DNA from: Holtermannia corniformis
Taxonomy: Eukaryota; Basidiomycota; Tremellomycetes; Holtermanniales
Direction: 5' to 3'
Assembly (NCBI GenBank): GCA_001599935.1
Contig: BCIJ01000002.1
Location: 952,783 to 1,016,782, forward strand
Length of the DNA: 64,000 nucleotides
Part shown: positions 22,701-34,767 of the stretch, one piece after another
Position numbering within the stretch: position 1 is the stretch's first letter
How the letters are laid out: the number at the start of each line of letters is the position of its first letter
Made by a program: the position numbers and the translations under genes
The notes under the pieces: generated by a model
Databases searched by the model: none
What the model was told of the DNA's origin: nothing
What the model saw: the letters and a program-made list of their open reading frames with translations, nothing else

Positions 22701-24940
22701 GGAGGGCGAGAGCCGACAAGGTGATGCGCTCGGCGTGCTTACAGACTGTACTGACGTATCTGGTGCAGCTTGGCGAGATTGCTAGCCAATTTGTCATCCG
22801 CCGGACGGCCGATATTCTCAAAAACTATCTGCCACCGAAGCGTCCGTCGCCGGCCCGATGAAGTACAGACAATGCTAACGGTACTTCGACAGGCGAATAC
22901 GTGCTGTTCATTGCGCCCACGACTCTACAACTCGACCTGTTTGCAAAGCTGCTGACTCCGGCGGTCGTGCAGTCGTTTGTCAAAGGCGCCACGGCTCAAG
23001 CGCTGGCCTTGAGTATGTCGAGTTTGGGCTCCGTTGCGCTGCGCTGACGCAGACGGTAGTCTCGCACTTGCGCAAAGTCTGCAATTCGCCGGTGGTAAGT
23101 GTGCACAAAGACGATCAGCCAAGCTGACGTGCTGCCACAGCTGCTGCGCAAGAGTGACGTGAGTCATGCAGTCCACACTGCGCACCTGCTAATGAATCCA
23201 GGGCACCGCTGCAGACATCGGCTCTCTGATCGAGAAAGCACTCGAGCTTGTGCCAAGATCACTGCAGGCGAACGACGTCACTCTGAGTGGTGTGTCGGTC
23301 ATGGCTCGGCGGCGGCTGTACTGACTATCGCCAAGGCAAACTCATTGCGCTCGATAAACTACTGCATCTGCTCCATCGCACGACAGACGAAAAAGTCGTC
23401 ATTGTCTCCAACTACACGTCGACGCTCAACCTTCTAGAGGAACACTGCCGTCTGAAGCGCTACAAGTGTCTGAGGTTGGATGGGCAGACGGCACAGAAGA
23501 ACCGTCAGGTGCGAAATAAAGGGATGTGGATCTGCTGGCTAAAGCATCGAAGAACCTGGTCGACGCTTTCAACCGAGGGTCCAAGAGCGATTCGTTTGCG
23601 TTTTTGCTGAGCTCCAAAGCTGGCGGGACGGGCTTGAACCTGATCGGGTGCGTATTGCAATGCTGCTTGGCCAAGGTGCTAACTGATTGCAGCGCGTCTC
23701 GCTTGATCCTCTTTGACAGTGATTGGTGAGTGCCACGGCCAATGTAATCGCCAGGCTCATGTCTGCAGGAATCCCTCGACGGACTTGCAAGCAATGGCGC
23801 GCATTCATCGGCACGTCGCGCGTCTGACAAAGCAGCGAGCCCGCTGATATTGAATAGAGACGGGCAGAAACGCACCGTACACATCTACCGCTTCCTGACG
23901 ACTGGCACAATCGACGAGAAGATCTACCAAGTAGGTCCTGCAGACTTGCGCTGCATGACACTGACCATCGCAGCGCCAAGTGACCAAGATGGGGCTGTCT
24001 GACCAGCTGATGAATGCCAAAGGCAAGGGCAAGAAGGACGGCACGGACTGTGAGTGCCTTGCAGGGCGATATCACGCGCTGAGCATCGGCAGCATTCACC
24101 GCCGAAGAGCTGCGCGATCTCTTCACGATCCCCGCCAAGACCTTTGGCTGCCAAACACGTAAATTGCCGCTTCTCAGGCCTTGCTCCACTAATGCTGGCG
24201 CACAGACGATCTCCTCGGCTGCAATTGTATCAATGAATTGAGCTCACGATCTACGACTCTCGAGCCCGACACGGGCGTGTATAGTGACGATGAGAGCGAT
24301 AATGGCTTCGTGCCAGCATCTCAATACACCGGCGTTCCTGTGAGTCCCAAACTGTGAGACCGTGATCCTAGTGTCTGACATGGCGCAGTCGAACAAGCGG
24401 CGCAAAGTGGTGAGCGCATCCAGCGTTCTTGCGCCGGATCTGACACGATTGCAGGAGGAGGAAAAGCAGCAGGCCAAGCTTGCGGCTTTGCACCAATGGC
24501 AGCACGTCGACCCTGGCGTGCCATCCTCAATGAAATCACTCGCCGACGACATCCTCCTCGAGCTCCTTGCAAAGGCCGCCAAACAATACGACAAAACGGG
24601 CGTCGACTCTGCAAATACGACGCTCGTGGACGATGATGATGAGCACGCAGCCTTCGACATGCTGGACGATGATGGTGAAGCGCCTGACGACGCGTTGCTC
24701 GATGTCGAAGAGGACGAGGACAAGGAAGGGATGATGAGTTTCATCAACGGCATCAAGCTGGACGCTGGGCAGGACCAAAACGTAGAGCCAGAGTCAGAGT
24801 TCCCCGCGGCTGCAGGAGGATTCGACAAGGTTGTGCGCGGTACAGTCGGCAAGTATGACTTGCGTGAGATGGCGTCGACGGGTCAAGCGGGTCGAATCAT
24901 GTTTGTATTTGAGAAGACGGCAGAGTCCGAGCTGTTGTAA
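19796..24940 (+). CDS. RDH54: Rdh54/Tid1-type Swi2/Snf2 DNA translocase
   Basis: Rad54-family dsDNA translocase that acts with Rad51/Dmc1 in recombination. The N-terminus ([20 protein letters not shown]) is acidic. It is followed by YWNVQWRKPQ and a [14 protein letters not shown] segment typical of Rdh54. The helicase core is split over about twenty short introns. Motif I is [12 protein letters not shown] (about 21668-21705), motif II is DEGH, motif III is SGTPLQND. The lobe boundary [15 protein letters not shown] is the Rdh54 signature. Motif V is [13 protein letters not shown] and motif VI ARIHRDGQ, where Rad54 proteins usually have Trp in place of His. [10 protein letters not shown] and a long acidic C-terminal extension (Asp/Glu runs around 24630-24780) end the chain. 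The stop is at 24938-24940. The acidic tail seems longer than in yeast. Confidence 0.88.
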
Positions 24941-25880
24941 GCACCTCGTGTCGATATATGTAGCATCGAGTGCGGTGGACCCACAGAGCCAATGATCCCT
25001 TGTCGCCGCTGCAACAATTCTGTCACGTCCGAATAGGTCAATATGCAGTGCGAGCTACAGCATCAAACTATAGCAATGAGCATCTCGGCTATCACGGGCG
25101 AGAATTGGCGGAGTCATTCGCTGCCGTGGGTCGTACAGTCTCTGCTTGCTAATCCGCTAAGCGTTCGTCTGACAACAGAAGCGTGAGAAGCGGGTCAACC
25201 ACCTACCCTCCGTGGCGTCGACTCTGTGATGCAAGCCTTTACTCTTGCGTCGTTGAATGAGCTTGTGGCGTTCAGCTGGCGGGGAAGGGAGATGGTTCTT
25301 GCGACTTGCTCATGAGGGCGTTTTTGTTTGGTAAGGTCTCCAACACTTCATCGCCGCTCAATCCAAGCGAGCGCAAAGGGACACATGGCACAGCCTATAG
25401 GTACGAGTTTGGCTGAAAGGGTCGCCACTCGAACGGTGGCGGCTCACAGTACTGTGACCAGACACAGGTAGCTCTACATAGCAGCAGCGATAGAGACCCC
25501 AGCATGTAAGAACGACACGCTTCATGGAGAGGCATCGTGTATCAGGGCGGCACGATGTCAGTACAGCTTGCAAAGCCCAGCTCACACTTCCTGAGCGCTG
25601 CAATTCGAGCGCAGAACGTCAAGCCAACCAATGACATCCCGTATTCTGCAAGCCTCTCACTGGAACGCTCCAGTCCAACGTATCAGCTCACACACAGACT
25701 CCTGGTCCCCTTCCCCACCAATCGTGCAACACCTCCCTTCTCACCTCCTTTCTTCAACCGCGGCCAAACCCCCGAACGCACTTCCTTTCATGATCATCGC
25801 TCGACATCGATGCTGTCGCATCTCCATCGGCTTCGTTTGCCACTCCCACCACCAACAATCACTTTCAGAGTGGCAGCATC
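24941..25880. other. intergenic region downstream of RDH54
   Basis: 940 bp with short open frames only. The last 200 bp, rich in C/T, may be the promoter and leader of the next gene. No RNA gene or repeat is seen. Confidence 0.4.
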
Positions 25881-26356
25881 ATGGGCAACCAAGCGTCATC
25901 ACCACGGGTACGTCCCCCGCCCCGGCCCCCGCGCCTAGCGCTGACGCGCGCACGGCAGCCACAGCGCGTTACATCAGGGTATTACGACGGCCCGTACTTC
26001 GGTGGCCATCAAGCGGGTGACTTCTCATTGCGCGTGAGCCGACCCGGGCGAGCTGAAGACGCACAAGCTGAAGACCAAGCTCAGAGACCGCAGGCGGATG
26101 TCAATAAACCGTTACCTGGTATCCCGAAATCTGTGCGATTCGGCGCTAGGCAGCCGTTGGTGTTTGCTTTGTGAACGGGCGGAGACGGAACTGACGGTGC
26201 GCGTACAGGTCGTGGCATTTTTACCGAGATGATGCGCCGTGGACGAATACGACATCTTCTGGATCGCCGCAGGGGACACCGCCGCCGGCTTATGAGACAC
26301 CGGGGCCGGTGCCGGTGCGTGCACGCAGGGGTAGCTACTATGTGCAGAATCAATAG
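25881..26356 (+). CDS. small protein with N-myristoylation signal and PPxY motif
   Basis: Proposed exons 25881-25907, 25959-26161 and 26211-26356, ending at TAG 26354-26356, about 124 residues. The N-terminus MGNQASSPR fits the MGxxxS myristoylation consensus, so the mature protein is predicted to be attached to membranes through Gly2. The first intron (25908-25958) has GTACGT, a GCTGAC branch site and CAG, has no stop and keeps frame. The middle contains YYDGPYFGGHQAG and NKPLPGIPKSVRF. The last exon contains WHFYRDDAPW and PPPAYETP, a PPxY ligand for WW domains such as those of Rsp5/NEDD4 ubiquitin ligases, and ends RRGSYYVQNQ. I do not recognise a family. The combination suggests a membrane-tethered adaptor for a WW-domain ligase, which is inference only. 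Confidence 0.6.
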
Positions 26357-26574
26357 CTTGCGTTTGGTGCTGATGAGGTTGCTTGGATGGGATGGGAGGC
26401 TGATGCGCTTGGTTGTCTAGGATAGTGCGCATGAATCTGTGTATGTATCTGAGCGACTAGCACGCCCGCTGCGTGAGAGCAGGATAGACAGAAAGGATGA
26501 CACTGATACATCGCTCGAGCTCGACATGAGCGATTGATGCGGCCATATGAAGAGACTGGCGGTCCATTGCGCGG

Positions 26575-27112
26575 TTACTACAAGCAATCAGTCAGTGCGA
26601 GTTCAGCCGAGGTTGAGACGAGAAGCAGCTGCTAACAGCTACGGTCCAACTCTCCAACTCACAGCAGCAATGGTAACCTCGACCTCCACTCCGGGCTCGA
26701 GCGAGATCGAAGTCTGCACCCAAGATCAGCATCCGTCCACCACATGGACATCTAAACGCACGATAGCCTTGACGACCTCGGCCGACGAGTTCAGGTCGAT
26801 CAAGCGCTTGTGGATCTTCATCTCGAAGCGGTCCCAGGTCTTGGAACCCTCACCACAGGGGGTCTTGCGCGTGGTGATCTTGAGGACCTTGGTGGGGAGA
26901 CGGACTGGGCCCTTGACGCGGAGGTCCTTGTCCTTGGCGCGGTTGATGAGGTCGGTCGAGACTGTTGGCAGCAGCGTTAGCCGCTATCGCTAGTCGCCAG
27001 CAGACGTACACTTCTCAAGGTTCTTGACGTTGCGCGAGGTCAAGGTGATCCGGATCTTGTGGATCTTGGCGGCGGGCGCGCCAGTCTTTTCAAAGTCGTC
27101 CTTGGAGGCCAT
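26575..27112 (-). CDS. RPS20: 40S ribosomal protein S20 (uS10)
   Basis: Small-subunit ribosomal protein of the beak and decoding region. Exons 5' to 3': 27112-27010, 26961-26762, 26713-26663 and 26577-26575, giving 118 residues. Family stretches: [65 protein letters not shown], and the ending [16 protein letters not shown]. The last intron interrupts exactly between the final Ala codon and the stop, so the terminal exon contributes only TAA. Reading through that donor instead would add SWR-like residues before a TAG at 26641. The gene is convergent with the myristoylated-protein gene and divergent from SEN34. Confidence 0.93.
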
Positions 27113-27377
27113 TTTGTGAGTTGAGGAGCGGGCGGAGATAGCGACTGTGGCTTTGGGAAGCTGGCGAAGTGACTAGGTCCTGTGGGAAGCAGAGGTTTGT
27201 CCACGGCCACAAGCAGGCAGCGTAGGAACCAAACCGGGAAATTTGGGGGTCAAACTGGGTTCGGCGATTTTATAACGCCGAGGGTGAGTGGGGTTTGGCA
27301 ACCAACTTTATCGCAACTGAGCAAATCAACATTTCGTATAGCAAACAGGAAAGCACCAGGACATAGAGAGGGCGATC
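27113..27377. promoter_or_regulatory. bidirectional promoter region RPS20 / SEN34
   Basis: 265 bp between divergent start codons of a ribosomal protein gene and a tRNA-splicing gene. Co-regulation is plausible but not shown by any motif I can name. Confidence 0.45.
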
Positions 27378-30340
27378 ATGGCCCAGGCGAGCTCATCAAC
27401 ACTGCCCATCACACTCTACCTATCAAACGGGCAAGCAACCGTCTGGGATGCTGCAGGTTTGCTGCGGTCAATCAACCGAGTCACAATGCTGACACTCGAC
27501 AGTCGCCGCTACATTACAGACTGTCCACCGGATCCTGGGTATACGCACTGGCACACTGCCAGGCGTAGGCCAGCAGAATGGCTTCCTAGGTCTGCCCGTC
27601 ACTCTTATGCAGGAGGAAGTCGCGTACCTCGTTGGCAAAGGTGAGTCGGGATGGTGAGCATGTCTGGTTATTTGTGGGTGTACATAAATCAGAGAGGATT
27701 GCATGCGGGCCAGTCGGAAGATCTGCTCAGCTCTTTCCTTCGCGGGTCACCCTCCAACCATCTGGAGAACGGCCGACGAGCTTACTAGCTATCTTGAGGC
27801 GATGAGATACGGCTATACGAATCGTGTGCTCCCTATTCGCCGCTTGTCTCTGGCTGACATGGAGCAAACAGTGCTGCGAGATTCGCAGTGCTCTTGTCAC
27901 CGTGCAGCTATGCGGTCTTTCTCGCGCCAGTGCTCGAAGTTGACATGGTCGGTTCACATCCAAAGACTTTTCCGGTAGCCATGCCTCGCAGGGACCCTCC
28001 AAGCTAGGCGTGCCGCCAACCAGTGCGTCGTACGCCGCACCTGCAGGGACCTCAGGTCCTCTGGAGCTCTGAGTCGTAGCCGATCAGCTTGTCGTCCGTC
28101 CAAACGGAAGCCGGTTCGACAGGCGGATCTCAAGCTACACTGTGATTTACGCACAGCACATAGTGGCCCTCGGCTCACGCAACCGGCTAGCTTTGTAGTC
28201 AGCTTGTTTAGCTCTGTGCGGGCTGTGGTACGGTCCGGTTCGGCAGGTCTTGGGCACAGGACTGGCCGAACGTGATGCATCACAGCTTGACAAGCCGTTA
28301 CGAACGTGGAACGCGGCGAAAGAGGCATAAACTGCTCGATCCATCGCGTCCTACATCTCAAGGGCAGTCGAGGGGTATCTATGCGCTGCTGAAGAAGCGT
28401 CCTCCCCGAGCAACTTGCCTCGGTCAATTTCGAATAGTGGCATCTATAACTGTGCCAGGCCAGTATCGATTCAGGTAACAGCTTGGACTATGGGCCATTT
28501 GCGAGCTGTTATCCCGCCGTCTACTCGCAATCTGCGTATCACGGAGTCGGCTGCCTGAGACTGCTTCATGGCAAATCAAGATTGGTGTCGATGTCCGCGC
28601 TCGCTTGAGTGCTTGCATGCAGCCCACGTAGAGTCGTCTCGTTAACCTACGGTCCACGGGGTGCGGTAGCAAGGTTCAGCAACGGGTGCATTCAATACCA
28701 CGGCGCACTCAGTGATGTTGCAGAGCAAATCGTCACGGGCAGCGGGCCATGGGCGGGCGCTGCGCCTAAAGGAAAGCAGATGTGGTTTCGCATGTCGCCA
28801 GAGTGCGCTGTCAACCGTTACAAGGTTGCAGTTCTCGATCCGGCCACATGCGACTACAGCATGTCGTTTTCGCTACACTTTGACTCAACGAAGCAATTGC
28901 CAGACGACTCTTCGAGATCGCGCTTGATCTCAGTTCGAGCTTGCTGGGTACGCTGCGCTCATCGAGGGGCGCACGCTTCGTCTGCATTTCGTGCGCTATT
29001 CAAGCTGTCATGTGCTAGCAGAGTAATCAGCAGATAGCTTCGTTCGCCAGACGGCACGACTCTCGCCAGGTTTGCTAGTGTGAGGCTGCTGCAGAGTCTT
29101 GGCGGACATGGTGGTCAAGCTTGTGTCTGAATCCTTGCAATCCGTTTGTCTGGCGGCAGTGGTTGAACTCGAGCCTTGCCAGACAAGGCATGTACAGCAT
29201 GACTTGGCGTCAAGTTGCGTAGTCACCGACTGAATGGTTTCTCTTGGCAGCTACGTGGTCGCGCGCCAGACGCGCATGATTCTTTTCCGCGGTGTGTAGA
29301 CCAGCGCGCAGTCTGAGCTCGTTATGACGAAAAGTTGTCTTTGTAATGCTTGGATGTCCACCCCGTTGCTCTTGATGTCTGCCTGTGAACGAAGGATGTA
29401 TTCATTTGGGCACTTGTCACCATCTGTGGTTGCCTTGGTCGTACTGCGATATATAACATGGGCCAGTCGAGCTCGTGTGATCTCGGCACGCCTGTCACTT
29501 TCAGCACAATCCACGCGAGGCAGCTGCTGACGCTTCGCAGGTATCGCTCAACTCGTGCCTTTGCCCAAGCAGCCACCTCTGCCCAGTAGTGAAGCCTACG
29601 AGGCCCACACTGTCTCGCGCATAGCTGCATACAAGGCTCAACAAGTTGCCGCACTCGAAGCAGAACAGGAACGCGCCAAGCGCGTCAAAGAGTCGATCGG
29701 CTCTTTTGGAGGCGCCGATGCTGTACGAAAGCGCGAGGAGCGTGCAAGGAAGAAGGCAGAAGCGGCGGCTCGCAAGCGCGCTGCACAAGGCTTGGACCCC
29801 GAACCAGCCGCCGAGACTGTGACACTCTTTGAAGATGCACCATCGCAAGCCACGTCTAGCAAAGCGCAAGATCCATCCAAATTCAGCTACACCCACATTG
29901 TCCACGCTCAACCACTCATTCCGCTCCCTACCTCTCAGCCTATCACTTCGCTCCCGCACCCAGATTACCCATATCCCGTTACACCACGCGACATTGCACG
30001 CTTGCGGGCATTCGCCCTGTTGCACGACTACCCAACGCAGCCTCACTATCTCGGCCTCGGCCCGCGGTTCGGTGGCGAGTTCCTCGTGTACCCAGGTGAC
30101 ATTCTGCGATACCATGCGCACTACGTGACACAAGTCATTGTCGGCAAGAACGAGGTGATCCGCCCGATGGAGCTCGTTGCTTGGGGTCGGCTCGGCACAG
30201 GTACTAAGAAGGCGTGTCTGGTTTGCTGCTGGGATGCCGAAGACGAAGGGGAGTCGTGGGCCGAGGAGGCAGACCAAGGAAAGAAGGTCGGCGAGGGCGA
30301 GGTTGTATATTACAGTCTGGAGTGGGCAAACTTTGGATGA
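27378..30340 (+). CDS. SEN34: tRNA-splicing endonuclease subunit Sen34
   Basis: Catalytic subunit that cleaves the 3' splice site of intron-containing tRNA precursors. Exons 27378-27456, 27503-27640 and 29541-30340 give 338 residues. The N-terminal domain has ITLYLSNGQATVWDA, then LPGVGQQNGFLGLPVTLMQEEVAYLVGKG. A Glu/Lys/Arg-rich helix follows. The C-terminal nuclease fold contains HDYPTQPHYLGLGPRFGGEF, then LVYPGDILRYHAHYVTQV with the catalytic His, and ELVAWGRLGTGTKKACLVC with the catalytic Lys. The Tyr of the Y-H-K triad is expected in the HDYP to PHYLGLG region. The second intron is 1,900 nt against a local norm near 50. Its edges (AAAG|GTGAGT and CTGACGCTTCGCAG|GT) are good splice sites and frame is kept. 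Confidence 0.88.
27641..29540 (+). other. 1.9-kb intron of SEN34 with possible relict open frame
   Basis: The intron has canonical ends. On the plus strand a frame of about 140 codons (around 28609-29037) lacks an ATG start but has protein-like composition, including FSNGCIQYHGALSD and MWFRMSPECAVNRYKVAVL. It could be an exon of a nested gene or a remnant of an inserted gene. A 9-bp inverted pair (TTGTCTGGC/GCCAGACAA) lies at 29146-29154 and 29178-29186. I found no transposon ends or target duplication. Confidence 0.55.
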
Positions 30341-30400
30341 GACATTGGTCACCTGGTAAACCTTGATACATTGCATGGCTACAAGCTACAGTGAGGACCA

Positions 30401-33400
30401 CTAGCCCTGACGCGGCGCTTGTACGGGATGTTGGTACACTTGAGGAGGTCGCGCCTGAGGACTGTATGACTGATACTGTGGAGGTTGTGCATGTTGCGGA
30501 TACGAAGGACGCTGCGCTTGAGGGTGCACGCCGTACGGGACGTGAGTGGGTGCAGGGGGTCGCCACGGCGAGGCAGCTGCTGGCTGTGTCACTCGCTCGT
30601 ATGGCTGCGGGAGATGGTGCGTAGGCACCGGGCGGCTTTGCGGGTGCGGCTGGGGAGGAGGTTGGTGGTAGTGCGGCGCCGGGTTGTAGGGTGGACGGAC
30701 GCCGTTGGGCTGACCATACACACCATAGACAGGCTGCGCTTGCGGATTGTACGGCCGGTAGGGTACTTGTTGAGAGGGGTAGCCGTTGGCATGCGGCGCA
30801 GGACTGTACGCAGTCGGTGGTCGATACGATTGCGGCGAGGGGTGACTGGGGAGGGGCGGGCGAGTGACGGGTGGCGGGTACGCTGTACCGTTGACAGGCG
30901 AATGTGTGGGCTGCAGCGACCTTCGGCGCGCTTCTTCTTCTGCATGACGCGCGCGGGCGATACATTGTCGGCACTACACTTGTGTCAGTTTGGGTCGAGC
31001 ACGCTGCCTAGATCCCTACCTTGAAGTCGACATTCTCCCAATCGCGCGGTCGGCGTCCCGCTGCGGCATCCGCTTGATCATGGCACGCAACGTGCTGCCA
31101 CCGCCCACAAACATCGCACGAGACAATCTCCGTCTCATTGTCCTATGTGACGTCAATGATGTACCTTCCGATTCGGCAGACACTCACCAGGTTCCATCCC
31201 GTCAACGCACAGACCTCACAGGCGAGTTGCCACCGCTCAGTGTTCTTCATCGACCGCGCGACGCCGACTTGCGTCACCTTTGGTGTCGAGGTTCCACTTG
31301 AGCCATAAGCTGGCGCTTGTTTGCGCGGCGCCGGCGACTCGTTCTCTGACTCCGAGTCGCCGAGATGGAGCGATGGGCGTTTGCGCTTCAGGTCATTGCC
31401 GTTGTCTTCGCGCTCTTCCGAGTGGCTCATAGCTTGCGCCAGAGCAGCCTCTTCTCGCTCTCGCAAGCGCTCCTCGCGTTCACGAAGTCGCTCTTCCCGA
31501 GACTTTTCCTGCTGCGCGGCCGACTGCTGTGCTTCACGGCGTTCGGCGCGACGGGCTCGCTCCATACGCTCCTCGGCCTCTCGCAGGACCTCTTCGCGCT
31601 TGGCAGCTTCTTCCTTCTCTAGCTCGCGCACGGCGATACGAGATGAGCGCTTGCGGTGGACTACCGCCTCTTCCTTTTGGCGAGCAAATTCCTTTGCCTA
31701 GGAACAGTTAGCACCTTGTGTGACACACTTGACGCAAGACCCACCTGAAGGATCTCGATGATCTGGTTAGCCGCTCCAAGCAGCGCCTTGTGCAGCCGCT
31801 TCTCGTTGACGTCGGTGGTTTTGGCAAAGCGTGAAGTGATGGCCTGCCAGTCGTGAAGAGTCACACATATCTGCGCACTTATCAGCTCCTTGTCATGCGC
31901 TCGACCTCGCAACCTACGCATTCCCACTCGAGGTATGACCGATGCCGCGCATCCCGAGCAGCCACTTGTACCTCGTCCGATTCGTCAATTTCAAGCTTTA
32001 CCGGAGCGGGCGTCGGCGCCGTAGATGTTCCCTCTGGAATTCCGTTACTCTCGCGAACGGTCTTCTCGTCTTCCGGGCCGGGCGTTCGCTCTACGCGCGG
32101 TAGTGGTTCGGAGGCAGATTCAATTGCCTCAATCTCGACCTTCGAATCCTCCAACGCGCCTTCGTCTGCCGTTGCCTTCACCTCGGCTTCTTCACTCGCT
32201 TCGACCGGGTTTACCGACGAAGACGTTCCATTCATCTCGACGTCGACGGTCTCGACTGCGGCTTTTGCTCCGTCTTGAACCGCGGTTGACGACTCGCGCT
32301 CGTCCTTTGGCAAAGCGACGCTGCCTTCTTGCGCGTCTGCGGAAGCGCCTTGCTGCTCTTCGGCCTTCTCATCAACCACGCCCTCGTCTGCCGCACCCGG
32401 TCGCGATAGCGGCACTTCCACCGCTGCCGCGTCCGCATCATCTTGCGGCTCTTCCACCGTCGTCTCCTCATCCTCCAACTCGCTCAATTCACTCAGCTCG
32501 GAATCCTCACCCCCAAGCCCCGGAACCTGCTTTGCCTTCGCTGCCGGCTTCAACGCCGGTTCGACCGGCTGAAGCCATTCCTCCGGAACCTGTTGCCAGC
32601 CGTCATTCCGCCGAGAATTGCGCGTCGACCTCGTCGGCGTCGGTCTTGGCGGAGCGATCGCCGCCGCCGCAGCCAGAGAATGCCGTGCGCTCGTGCGCGA
32701 TCCCTTGCGCGGTGAAGCAGCAGCCGGCTTCCCCTCCGAGTCCGCAAGAGCTTCAGCGGTCGCTTTCAAGTTGCCATACGGCTCGACTTTGGTTCGTTTC
32801 CGCCCCTTGCGGCCTGCCTGCACCTGCACTTCCGGCTCAGGTTCAGGCGTGAGGGACGGCGTCGGCGATGATGACGGAGGCGGCGGTTTCTTCAACTTGA
32901 ATTTAGTCGTTGGCGCTGCCTTTTTCGATTTCGCCTTTGTTTTGCTAGGTGTGGGTAGCTTCTTTTGTGGTTTGCGCTTTGGTAGGTCCGGGTCGGGATG
33001 TTGAACCCAGAGGCGGTTGTCTGAATGAGTGAGCGTCATGAGTGATGGCGAGGCGCAAGACATACCGTCGAACAGCCAATACGTGTTCCCGGCCTTGTCC
33101 CACCCGAGTGGCTCGACGCGCTGTGACCGTGTCAGCGTCAGTCCACGGGTGACACGAGAAAGGGGGAGACATCACGAGGGCGTGTGCAGATGCGATACGG
33201 CCTCACGCATAGGACTTCTACGGCATAGCCCCGTTTGGCTCGGCAATAGACGACGGATACGCGTGGCGCACGCACATCACAATACGCACGATCCCAGTAG
33301 CAGACAGTGCCAAGCCTCTGCCCGATCTCTGCGCCTAACGATCGTCACAGCAGAAAAAGCCAACATACCCAGGTAACAACCTCGTCCTCATTCTTCAGCA

Positions 33401-34205
33401 ATTGCCTGAACCGCGCCGGGTTCTCAAGATGCCATTCGCAGAGTTGGTACAGGACTTGCACCTATTGTTCGATGTCAGCAACAATCTCATTTCGGGGCGA
33501 CAGCACACCTTTACGCTCAAGCCTAAAGCAGCCCATTCGATCGGTTCCTCTACAGTCCCAAATGGGGTTTCAGAGCCGCCGTCGCGCTTGAGATATTGTT
33601 TGCGCAGGTATTCGAACACTGTTTCGCGGCTGTGAAGGGGTAAAGTGAGCTTTGAACGGACAGATGGCGGACAGTGTTGCGGAGTGATTGGAGGTGACCG
33701 TCGGGTCAGGCGAGCAAGCCGGGAGGTTGGCACATAGCGCAGGAGTAGGGCCAAAGTGGGAAGAATGAGATGGTCGAGTCGGACGAGACAGACCGGCGTT
33801 GTAGGCGTGCCTGCATCCAGCCTGGCCTATCGCCTCGAAGCAAGACCCACATCGCGACCGAGTCCTGATACGTACTTTACGTTCCGGTTCCACGTGAGCG
33901 CATACAGCAATTTGACGAGGGTATCGAGTACCAGGCCAGACTCTGAACCGTCCAAATCCTGTTCAAGTACCTGTGCGCGCAACTGTCAACTGCCCGCCCG
34001 CAGACCATCAAGACCGACGCGCGGCACTCACATCGATGTCAAACTCGAGCCCTCCGAACGCGTCTTTGAACGTATGCATAAACTGCGAGAGCGCGGCCCA
34101 GCGCCAGTCTGTGCGCACGGCTTGGATGATGGGTGAGAGCTGTGGCCCTGCTGCGAGGGGAGTCGGGGTGGGCGCTGCTGGGGTCGCTAGAGATCTCCGG
34201 GGCAT
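30401..34205 (-). CDS. CECR2/RSF1-like chromatin-remodelling subunit
   Basis: Large nuclear protein resembling the accessory subunits of ISWI-type remodelers (DDT/WHIM architecture). The start ATG is at 34203-34205. The N-terminus has VRTDWRWAALSQFMHTFKDAF and LEFDID, then LVKLLYALTWNRNVK and YLRKQYLKRDG. VLYQLCEWHLENPARFRQLL and NEDEVVTW lead into the WHIM-like motif VEPLGWDK...YWLFDDNRLWVQ. Then come basic Lys/Pro-rich and acidic Asp/Glu-rich linkers (about 31880-33000). A helical segment LHDWQAITSRFAKTTDVNEKRLHKALL precedes a long Glu/Arg coiled coil (about 31400-31630). The tail is Pro/Gln/His/Tyr-rich (30401-30721), like a prion-type or phase-separating region. No bromodomain or PHD finger is visible. 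The stop lies 60 bp from the convergent SEN34 stop. Family assignment rests on the N-terminal motifs. Confidence 0.65.
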
Positions 34206-34767
34206 TGTGAGTGATGCCTCGAGTCGAGGTTGGGGGGTGAAAGCTGAAGACGGTGGTTAGGATTTCTGCGACGGTGGAGGGACGCTAAGCGCAGGAGCCA
34301 AACAATTCTGGACTGTGTGGTTTGCGGGTGCGATGGGGATGATGCTTACGCCAGCGATTGTTCCTTGTGCGTCTCACGGTGAAAGAGCCACAAGACGGCG
34401 CTCAGAGTAGTGCGAGCGCCGCGGTATGATGACCCGGTACGATACGAGGATGGTCGGGTGGATGCTCCGTGTTGACTCTGCGGGGCTTTCTTGCCGTCCT
34501 TTGGTATGTGTGTCGGCGCGAGCCGTAGTCTATAGAGCTGATGGTCGTACACTCGCACTGTACCGACCTTGTACACGCTCTGTGACCGGCCTGGCTGTGG
34601 ACACGGCGCTGACGACTCGGTACGACGCGCTCGAGACGAGCAAAGGCGGGTCGCACCAGCCAACAGCGCACCAGGCGAGAATTGATTCCGCCACCGCGTT
34701 TAGCACAATCCCCTCTTGTCAGCCTCTCTCTCGTCTGCAAACTACTCGTACAACAGCACACTGAGCA
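34206..34767. promoter_or_regulatory. bidirectional promoter region CECR2-like / SUMO
   Basis: 562 bp between divergent start codons. No gene or distinctive motif is seen. Confidence 0.45.

Noticed and set aside
31321..31711. Arg/Ser-rich plus-strand frame resembling an SR protein
   Set aside because: It is the antisense shadow of the Glu/Arg coiled coil of the CECR2-like gene on the minus strand.
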